A stretch of 6,233 bases of DNA from DAISKN01 sp964553925 (GTDB lineage: Bacteria > Acidobacteriota > Vicinamibacteria > Marinacidobacterales > SMYC01): NCBI GenBank assembly GCA_964553925.1, contig CAZKNR010000319.1, positions 1 through 6,233 on the forward strand. Direction: 5' to 3'. The first letter of the stretch is position 1, and each line of letters begins with the position of its first letter. Positions 1 to 4,534 of the stretch are shown here, in pieces. Position numbers and translations under genes: made by a program. A model generated the notes under the pieces. That model did no database searches and was not told the origin of the DNA. It saw only the letters and a program-made list of their open reading frames with translations.

Positions 1-539
1 GCTTTCGGGGACGGAAGGCGCCCGCGACCCGTTCTTCTCTCCCGACGGGGAGTGGATCGCGTTTTTCGCCGACGGGAAGTTGAAGAAAGTCTCGGTCTCG
101 GGCGGGGCGGCCGTCACGCTCTGCGACGCAGAGAACGACCGGGGCGGGACGTGGGCTGAAGATGGGACGATCTTCTTTACCCCCACCCCCCAAGCGGTCG
201 GCCCTTCGCGTGTGTCGTCTGCGGGAGGCACGCCGCAGACCCTGACGACACCCGATCGGGCCTCCCAGGAGGCGTACCTCTGGCCGCAGGCCTTGCCCGG
301 AGGCAAGGCCGTCCTGTACACGGCGGGCATTTTTGGCAACTATGAGGACGCGAGCCTCGTCGTGCACACGCTCGAAGGCGACACGAGGAAGGTGCTGCAT
401 CGCGGCGGATATCATGGGCGTTACCTTCCGAGCGGCCACCTGGTGTTCATTCACGAAGGCACGCTCTTCGCCGCGCCCTTCGATCTCGATCGGCTGGAGC
501 TTACCGGCGACCCCGTGCCTGCGCTCGAGAGCGTGAGCG
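1..539 (+). repeat. Direct repeat, left copy: propeller coding sequence of kinase A (matches 5689-6233)
   Basis: Position 1 aligns with 5689 and 539 with 6233, with two in-frame one-codon length differences (near 190-205 and near 265-280). Long blocks are identical or nearly so, for example 1-53 against 5689-5741. This is coding similarity between paralogues. It can support homologous recombination across the 5.7 kb between the copies. Confidence 0.85.
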
Positions 540-1556
540 CCAACCCGAACAACGCGGGAGCCCAGTTCGCCGTCTCCCTCGACGGAACGTTCGTGTACCA
601 GCGGGGAGAGAGCCTCGGTGTCGCCGTGCCGATTCAATGGATGGACCGGGAAGGGAAGCTTCAGCCTTTGCGCGCGGCGCCGGGCGTGTACAACAACATC
701 CGCTTCTCCCCCGATGGCCAGAGGCTCGCTCTGGACATCCTCGAGGGCAAGAACCGGGACGTGTGGGTCTACGAATGGGAGCGCGACACCCTTTCTCGTC
801 TCACGTTCGATCCTGGCGAGGATATCGCCCCCGTATGGACCCCCGATGGCCAACGCATCGCCTTCTCCTCGAGGCCGGCGGACCAGGCGACACGAAACCT
901 CTACTGGCAGCGAGCCGACGGGGCGGGCGAGGCGGAGCGCCTGACGGAGAGCAAGAACAGACAATCTCCGAGTTCGTCGCATCCGAGCGGGAAGTTCCTG
1001 GCCTTCCTGGAGTCCAACCCGCAGACGAGCATGGACATCCTGATCCTGCCGCACACGGGGGACGAGGCCTCGGGGTGGAAGCCGGGGGAGCCCACGGTCT
1101 TCCTGAACAGCCCCTTCTTGGAAGTCGATGCGGCCTTCTCGCCGGACGGGCGCTGGCTGGCGTATATGTCCAACGAGTCCGGACGTAACGAGGTGTACGT
1201 GCGTCCGTTCCCGGGTCCGGGGGGGAAGTGGCAGGTCTCCACGGCCGGGGGAGCCTGGCCCACGTGGTCTCGAAGCCGAAGAGAGCTTTTCTACCACGGC
1301 GCGGACGGGAGGATTCATGGTGTCCACCCACACCGTCGAAGGCGACTCATTTCGCGCCGAGAAGCCGCGGGTGTGGTCACCGGGGCTCGTGCCCCTGCGG
1401 GTAGGCAACCGAACCTACGACCTGCACCCGGACGGCGAGCGGGTCGCGGTGCTGAAAGCCTCGGGGGACGAGGCCGAGGCCATGCGGGACAGGGTCGTCT
1501 TGATCCAGAACTTCTTCGACGAGCTGCGCCGGATCGCGCCGGCGGGCAGGCGATGA
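2..1556 (+). CDS. Kinase A: 3' part of a Ser/Thr kinase-propeller protein (TolB/PD40 domain), 5'-truncated by window edge, one apparent frameshift
   Basis: The frame is open from the left edge, so the kinase domain and membrane helix lie outside the window and only the propeller is seen. PD40/TolB-like blade motifs recur: FSPDGEW (near 38-58), FSPDGQRLAL (near 706), WTPDGQRIAF (near 838), FSPDGRWLAY (near 1136) and LHPDGERVAV (near 1422). In this family the propeller follows a transmembrane helix and is thought to be extracytoplasmic, sensing a ligand or binding a partner. The first 539 bases match positions 5689-6233 of kinase B, with about 30 differences over roughly 181 residues by hand count. 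At 1313-1316 the reading must shift by one base: an extra T (ATTC instead of ATC) moves the frame. After the shift the protein continues MVSTHTVEGDSFRAEKPR and ends LIQNFFDELRRIAPAGRR at TGA 1554-1556, a plausible C-terminus. Without the shift the frame runs to 1765 as arginine-rich nonsense. The frameshift may be a sequencing error or a real lesion. Confidence 0.85.
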
Positions 1557-1593
1557 CGCTCTCTCCCGGCACAAGACTCGGTCCCTACGAGAT
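1553..1593 (+). pseudogene. Truncated 5' end of a third kinase gene (about 14 codons)
   Basis: An ATG at 1553 overlaps the stop codon of kinase A as ATGA and opens MTLSPGTRLGPYEI. This is the N-terminal signature of the same kinase family and corresponds to MLTGTRIGPYEI at the start of kinase B. Similarity stops abruptly after GAGAT at 1593. Kinase B continues into its glycine-rich loop, whereas this copy runs into the 3' end of a PIN toxin gene on the other strand, whose stop codon occupies 1596-1598. The ATGA overlap suggests the gene was once translationally coupled to kinase A. What is seen is the stub; inferred is that the remainder was displaced or deleted when the toxin-antitoxin block arrived. 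Confidence 0.75.
1566..1593 (+). repeat. 28-bp direct repeat at the left edge of the TA island
   Basis: This segment of the truncated kinase start matches 4542-4569 in kinase B at 27 of 28 positions (C at 1577 against A at 4553). It is the conserved GTRLGPYEI coding segment. The two copies bound the 2.9-kb block holding the three TA modules, and recombination between them would delete the block and leave one kinase start. Confidence 0.7.
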
Positions 1594-1595
1594 AC

Positions 1596-2165
1596 CTAGA
1601 GAACGCTTGCGTATCCGCGCAGCTCAGCCACCGTTTGCGTCAGGCCATGGAGCTCGAGCGCGTTCAGGTACTCTTCGACGGTCTTTGGCGGATTCTTCAA
1701 ACTGGCGCGATGCTCTTGCGCGGCTCCGACGACCTCATCAGGATTTCGATCGAACAGATGCGTAATGAACGTGTCCGGGTGCTGCGCCTCCATGCCATAC
1801 GCGTCGAGCCTATTCTGCGGGAAATCCTTCAAGTTCTGCGTAACGATCACGTCGGCGCTGGAGCGGATCGCCGCGGCGAGCACATGACGATCATTGGGGT
1901 CGGGTAGGTCGAGTCCCTCGATCAGTCCTTCGAACCCCGTGACCAAGCAGTCCTCAGCATGGCGGTTCATCAGATCTCGGGTCCGCTCGAGCTGCTCGCG
2001 AGTCACATCGGGAAAATCCCGCTGGACGGCCGCCATCCACTCTTGGTGAACCATGTCGGACCACTTCGCGCGAAAGAGCCCGCGCAGCGTCAGCCACATG
2101 AGAAAGCTCCTGAGCGCCGCTGGGTAGAGAACATTCGAATCCAGGAAGGCGGTGAAGCGATCCAT
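1596..2165 (-). CDS. PIN-domain toxin (VapC-like ribonuclease), partner of the upstream HTH antitoxin
   Basis: This 189-residue protein starts MDRFTAFLDSNVLYP. The PIN fold is supported by the first acidic residue in FLDSN (D9), a second in VHQEW (E42), a third in DPNDRHVLAAAI (D92) and the strand-plus-turn DVIVTQNLKDFP (about 105-115), where N111 occupies the position often held by a fourth acid. PIN toxins are Mg2+-dependent endoribonucleases that cut tRNA, rRNA or mRNA; the target here cannot be told. The C-terminal 60 residues are helical and continue past the minimal PIN core, as in the subfamily paired with excisionase-like antitoxins. The gene lies three bases downstream of the antitoxin stop codon on the same strand, so the two form one operon with antitoxin first. 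Its TAG stop is two bases from the point where kinase similarity ends (1593). No obvious terminator follows. Confidence 0.88.
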   Translation of the reverse strand: MDRFTAFLDSNVLYPAALRSFLMWLTLRGLFRAKWSDMVHQEWMAAVQRDFPDVTREQLERTRDLMNRHAEDCLVTGFEGLIEGLDLPDPNDRHVLAAAIRSSADVIVTQNLKDFPQNRLDAYGMEAQHPDTFITHLFDRNPDEVVGAAQEHRASLKNPPKTVEEYLNALELHGLTQTVAELRGYASVL

Positions 2166-2168
2166 GCA

Positions 2169-2636
2169 CTATTCGAGACCGAGCTCCTGGTCGTGCGCCG
2201 CGAGCTCGCTTAGGACTTCACGCCGCCTCTGATCCATCGCCCGCTTGCACGCAAGAACGTCCTCGGCTCGGACGCGACGATGCTTGCCGACCTTGCGATA
2301 CGGGAGCTTTCCAGCGTCCAACTGCCGCACCAGGTGCGGGCGCGAGACGTTCAGCAGATCCGCCGCTTGCTGGGTGGTCAACTCGGCATGGATGGGTAGA
2401 AGCGTAACCGCGTCGCCGCGGCCCATATGCTCCAAGATGTTCACGAGGAGCCGTACCGCCGACGCCGGTAGCTCCAAAGTCTCGGTCGCCCGGTCCGCCT
2501 CGTCGAGCAGGCGGATCCTGAAGCGCTTGTCGATGTGGATATGCGCTGCAAGCTTTCGGCTAGTCTCCTCGGCAACCAGCGCGTCGTTCTCCGTTGGGAG
2601 GGCTATGCCGGTGTCCGTTCTAAGTGCCAAACCCAT
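2169..2636 (-). CDS. Excisionase-type helix-turn-helix antitoxin of the PIN toxin module
   Basis: This is a 155-residue DNA-binding protein starting MGLALRTDTG. The C-terminal half carries a MerR/excisionase-like winged helix: ELTTQQAADLLNVSRPHLV (about 85-103) is the helix-turn-helix, and LPYRKVGKHRRVRAEDVLA (about 111-129) is the wing and following helix. The N-terminal half, including LELPASAVRLLVNILEHM and the VTLLPIHAE linker, is typical of antitoxins paired with PIN toxins. The tail (about 130-155) is charged and helical and may be the toxin-binding part. The ATG at 2636 is preferred because a GGAGG lies nine bases upstream; the in-frame ATG at 2645 directly abuts that GGAGG, and starts further upstream (up to 2699) would place it inside the gene. 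The protein probably neutralises the toxin and represses its own operon. The family assignment is strong; the operator was not identified. Confidence 0.87.
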   Translation of the reverse strand: MGLALRTDTGIALPTENDALVAEETSRKLAAHIHIDKRFRIRLLDEADRATETLELPASAVRLLVNILEHMGRGDAVTLLPIHAELTTQQAADLLNVSRPHLVRQLDAGKLPYRKVGKHRRVRAEDVLACKRAMDQRRREVLSELAAHDQELGLE

Positions 2637-2645
2637 CGGTGTCAT

Positions 2646-2650
2646 CCTCC
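2646..2650 (-). promoter_or_regulatory. Shine-Dalgarno site deciding the HTH antitoxin start
   Basis: Read on the minus strand, GGAGG sits nine bases before the ATG at 2636 and directly against the alternative ATG at 2645. The spacing selects 2636. It is the clearest ribosome binding site found for any gene of the island. The sequence upstream of it (2651-2710) is A/C-rich on the plus strand and presumably holds the promoter. A weak candidate -10 (TATGCT, minus strand) lies there, without a good -35. Confidence 0.6.
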
Positions 2651-2843
2651 AATACGCAAGCATAGCATCCAAACGAACCAAACACAACATTCGCAACAAT
2701 CAAAAACAGCCAAGAATCGACGCTCAACAACCGCCAGAGGCGCTCTATACCGCATCCCACAACGTTGACGCTCGATCGACTGGCGCCGCGATTCCGCCGT
2801 GACGCGTCTGCGGGGCCCGACGAGGTCAAGCGATGGGTAGTGA

Positions 2844-2874
2844 TTGGCGGCCGGCTCCCGGAGGGTGTTATACT
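2844..2874 (+). promoter_or_regulatory. Probable promoter of the MazE/MazF-like module
   Basis: TATACT at 2869-2874 is a good -10 hexamer. TTGGCG at 2844-2849 is a poor -35, with a 19-base spacer. Transcription would begin near 2881, the A of the antitoxin ATG, which implies a leaderless or nearly leaderless message. A GGAGGG at 2860-2865 is 15 bases from the ATG, too far for a normal ribosome binding site, and would not be transcribed from this promoter. The region between the divergent antitoxin genes (2651-2868) shows no other gene-like content. Confidence 0.45.
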
Positions 2875-2882
2875 ATTAGTAT
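2870..2882 (+). promoter_or_regulatory. Palindromic candidate operator over the -10 box and start codon of the MazE-like antitoxin
   Basis: ATACTA T TAGTAT is a perfect inverted repeat of six-base arms around one central base. It covers most of the -10 hexamer and the first two bases of the ATG at 2881. Ribbon-helix-helix antitoxins usually bind such short palindromes in their own promoters to repress the operon together with the toxin. The palindrome is seen directly; its role as operator is inferred from position. Confidence 0.55.
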
Positions 2883-3118
2883 GAAACTGCGATCTCGGTA
2901 CCCGACGGGATCTTCAAGAAAGAGAAGCACTTGGCGCGTCGGCTTCGGAAGTCTCAAAGCCAGCTGTACAGCGAGGCGGTAGCTGAGTACCGTACTGCGC
3001 CACGATCCAGATGCGATCACCGCGCAGATGAACCGCGTCTGCGAAAAGAGTTGACACGCGGCCCGACGCACTCCTGACAGACGCTGCCCGACGAATCCTC
3101 GAACGGACCGAATGGTGA
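2881..3118 (+). pseudogene. MazE-like ribbon-helix-helix antitoxin, broken by three single-base frameshifts
   Basis: No single frame spans the gene, but three frames joined in order give a typical RHH antitoxin. After ATG AAA at 2881 one base is missing; the frame from 2883 then reads TAISVPDGIFKKEKHLARRL and RKSQSQLYSEAVAEYR, the beta strand and two helices of the RHH fold. Near 2994 an extra base shifts to LRHDPDAITAQMNRVCEK. At 3049 another extra base shifts to VDTRPDALLTDAARRILERT and EW, ending at TGA 3116-3118. The restored protein is about 78 residues, the usual length. The RHH part binds DNA and the C-terminal tail wraps the MazF toxin. The reading frame from ATG 2881 as given stops after 33 codons. 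The stop overlaps the start of the MazF gene, as in intact pairs. Either the antitoxin is dead or the sequence has indel errors here. Confidence 0.75.
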
Positions 3119-3456
3119 TCCGGCAGGGCGACGTCTGGTGGGCGGAATCGTCGGCCAAAAGCGGTTCTGGCCCCGGATTTCGGCGACCCGTGATTGTCAT
3201 CCAGGGCGATCCTTTGAATCGCAGCGGAATCGCGACCGTCATCTGTATTCCTCTCACCGGCAACATGGCCTGGTCCGACGCTCCGGGGAACGTGCTCATC
3301 GAGCGGCAGGTGGCGGGTCTTCCTCGGGACTCGGTTGCGAACGCGTCTCAGATCATCGCCGTGGACAAGGTTCTGCTGACCGAGCACGTGGCCCGGCTGC
3401 CGGCTCCTTTACTCGAGCGGGTTCTGGAGGGGATCGATATCGTGCTCGACCGCTGA
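3112..3456 (+). CDS. mazF: MazF/PemK-family toxin, sequence-specific mRNA endoribonuclease
   Basis: The protein has 114 residues, full length for the family. It begins MVIRQGDVWWAE, the first strand of the SH3-like barrel. GFRRPVIVIQGDPLNRS (about 22-38) contains the conserved arginine (R25), TVICIPLTGN (about 42-51) the conserved threonine (T49), and GLPRDSVANASQIIAVDK (about 69-86) the third signature. By comparison with E. coli MazF, R25 and T49 would be the catalytic pair. The family cleaves single-stranded mRNA at short sequences and arrests growth until antitoxin binds. The ATG at 3112 overlaps the end of the antitoxin by seven bases. GTG at 3115 overlaps the antitoxin stop as GTGA and is an alternative start giving MIRQGD. 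No ribosome binding site is evident, so translation probably couples to the antitoxin. The frame is undamaged although the antitoxin is broken. Confidence 0.92.
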   Translation: MVIRQGDVWWAESSAKSGSGPGFRRPVIVIQGDPLNRSGIATVICIPLTGNMAWSDAPGNVLIERQVAGLPRDSVANASQIIAVDKVLLTEHVARLPAPLLERVLEGIDIVLDR

Positions 3457-3662
3457 TATCTTGACGGGCGGCTGAAAGCGTTGTCCCTGGATTCGACATG
3501 CTCACGGGGAAGAGGCTCTTCACGAGCTCGTCTTGCGTGATTCGGCGGACGCTCTTGTTCCAGCGAGGGGCGATGGCCACGACCTTGCCGCAAAACCGGC
3601 GGCATTGGGCTCGCACCCTGTCCCCCGCGTCCATCCGTTCACACAGATGTTGCCCAATACGG
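3457..3662. other. Intergenic stretch with an unidentified minus-strand coding-like remnant
   Basis: Apart from the kinase-like fragment no known gene is seen. On the minus strand, from an ATG at 3634 to about 3460, an open frame reads MDAGDRVRAQCRRFCGKVVA, then IAPRWNKSVRRITQDELV and SMSNPGTTLSAARQDIS. The composition is balanced, unlike the arginine-rich shadows common in GC-rich DNA, and could be part of an unrecognised conserved protein. The frame then runs on into antisense of the MazF gene with no sensible end. Third-position GC does not separate the strands, because third codon positions coincide in the two frames. I do not recognise it. Confidence 0.25.
3492..3523 (+). pseudogene. Short kinase-like fragment between TA modules
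   Basis: The plus strand reads FDMLTGKRLFT, matching FEILTGKRLFT of kinase B (residues 215-225, nucleotides 5180-5211). Over 32 bases there are three differences, all at third codon positions, and the last 20 bases (3504-3523 and 5192-5211) are identical. Similarity ends on both sides. Wobble-only differences suggest true descent from a kinase gene rather than chance. It could be a remnant of the kinase truncated at 1593 or a scrap carried in by recombination. On the minus strand the same bases lie in a different, protein-like open frame, so a kinase origin is not certain. Confidence 0.45.
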
Positions 3663-3691
3663 TTGACGATTGAGTGACAATTGTGTACACC
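3663..3691 (+). promoter_or_regulatory. Candidate promoter with a TGTACA palindrome, upstream of the Phd/YefM antitoxin
   Basis: TTGACG at 3663-3668 is a good -35. Seventeen bases later TACACC (3686-3691) is a weak -10, which would start transcription at about the ATG at 3699. GTGTACAC at 3683-3690 is a perfect eight-base palindrome containing TGTACA. E. coli YefM is known to recognise palindromes with a TGTACA core, so this is a reasonable operator for the YefM/Phd-like protein encoded just downstream. The promoter is weakly supported; the palindrome is seen directly. Confidence 0.45.
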
Positions 3692-3698
3692 AAAATGT

Positions 3699-3986
3699 AT
3701 GCGGTTTATTTCAGTCCGAGACTTGAGAAGCCGATCGGCCGAGATCTGGAACGCTCTTTCCAAGGAGCGCGAATTGGTCATCACCTCGAACGGCAAGCCG
3801 ATCGCTATCCTGTCGGCTGTCTCCGAACAAACGCTCGAGGAAGCGCTCAAGAGCATTCGCACCGCCCGCGCCGTCGCGGCTGTGGAAACGATGCAGCGCC
3901 ACTCGGTTCGCGCTGGGACCGATCGAATGACGGGTAAGGAGATCGAGGCGGAGATCGCGGCGGTACGGAAGAAACGATCTCGATGA
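3699..3986 (+). CDS. Phd/YefM-family antitoxin
   Basis: This is a 95-residue protein starting MRFISVRDLRSRSAEIWNAL. The N-terminal part has the Phd/YefM pattern: a first strand with ISVRDLR, a helix, then ERELVITSNGKPIAILSAVS (about 29-48), where the VITSNGKPIAIL strand-turn-strand is diagnostic. It dimerises and binds the operator. The C-terminal half (EEALKSIRTARAVAAVETMQ, then TGKEIEAEIAAVRKKRSR) is helical and charged and would bind the PIN toxin. The ATG at 3699 is chosen because it begins exactly at the conserved domain; an in-frame TTG at 3681 would add six atypical residues. No ribosome binding site is clear, and the predicted transcription start is at the ATG, so a leaderless message is possible. 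Its stop overlaps the toxin ATG as ATGA. Confidence 0.88.
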   Translation: MRFISVRDLRSRSAEIWNALSKERELVITSNGKPIAILSAVSEQTLEEALKSIRTARAVAAVETMQRHSVRAGTDRMTGKEIEAEIAAVRKKRSR

Positions 3987-4403
3987 GGGTGGTCGTCGAC
4001 ACGAACGTGCTCGTGTCGGGTCTCCAGTCACCGTTCGGTCCCTCCGCGCAAATCGTCAGGATGGTTGCCTCGGGAGTTCTTTTCGTTTGCCACGACGCTC
4101 GGATCCTGTCGGAGTACCGTGACGCTCTGCTCCGTCCAAAGTTCGGGTTCCCACAAGATGCCGTTGATGCGCTCCTTGATCAGATCGTTTCCTCTGGTGA
4201 CGCTGTCAGCTCCGAGCCACTGCGCGCGGCACTGCCCGATCGAGACGACGAGCCTTTTCTGGAAGTGGCCGTGTCCGGACACGCCGAGGCGTTGATAACC
4301 GGCAACCTCAAACATTACCCCCGAAAAGCACGAGGGTGCCGTGGTGCTCTCACCCGCGGAGTTCGTCGAGCATTACAAGACCCGAACCGATTCCTCTCGC
4401 TGA
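3983..4403 (+). CDS. PIN-domain toxin (COG1569/TIGR00305-like), C-terminus frameshifted
   Basis: The protein begins MRVVVDTNVLVSGLQSPFGP. PIN motifs in order: DTNVLVSGL with D6, LSEYRDALLRPKF with E44, LPDRDDEPFLEVAVSG with D86/D88/D89, and ALITGNLKHYP with N108 at the usual fourth acidic position. This is the 'putative toxin component, PIN family' group, expected to be a metal-dependent RNase. As written, the frame continues after HYP into arginine-rich sequence and stops at 4429 (148 residues). If one C is restored in the run of five at 4318-4322, the protein instead continues EKHEGAVVLSPAEFVEHYKT and ends RTDSSR at TGA 4401-4403, a normal family C-terminus (VVLSPAEFV is the last conserved strand and helix) and about 140 residues. 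The catalytic core is intact either way. The start overlaps the antitoxin stop by ATGA; a weak GGAAG lies 11 bases upstream. Confidence 0.85.
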
Positions 4404-4534
4404 CCGTCTCTCGCTTGTCTTCGCTCTGACTTCTGAATGGAGCTCCGAGCACCCCGTTCTCGACCGAGCGCTGGATATCGGGGCCATGACGGACAGGGGC
4501 GCCGTCGTGGTACCATCCGCGTCGCACGTTCGAG
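4404..4534 (+). other. Upstream region of kinase B, no clear promoter
   Basis: These 131 bases separate the corrected end of the PIN toxin from the kinase B start. I see no convincing -35/-10 pair (TACCAT near 4511 is the nearest thing to a -10), no strong ribosome binding site before 4535 and no hairpin followed by T residues. Kinase B might therefore be transcribed by read-through from the TA module or from a promoter unlike sigma-70. Confidence 0.3.

Noticed and set aside
1314..1765. Continuation of the kinase A frame past the indel to a stop at 1765
   Set aside because: The residues become arginine/glycine/alanine-rich and cross into the antisense of the PIN toxin, while the shifted frame gives a proper propeller C-terminus ending at 1556.
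2245..2802. A plus-strand open frame of 185 codons
   Set aside because: It is antisense to the HTH antitoxin and its upstream region, serine/arginine-rich and without motif.
2868..3387. Minus-strand open frames over the MazE/MazF region
   Set aside because: They are antisense to the MazF gene, which has clear family motifs; no independent similarity was recognised.
4404..4534. Intrinsic terminator after the PIN toxin or a sigma-70 promoter for kinase B
   Set aside because: No GC-rich hairpin followed by T residues and no acceptable -35/-10 pair could be found by eye.
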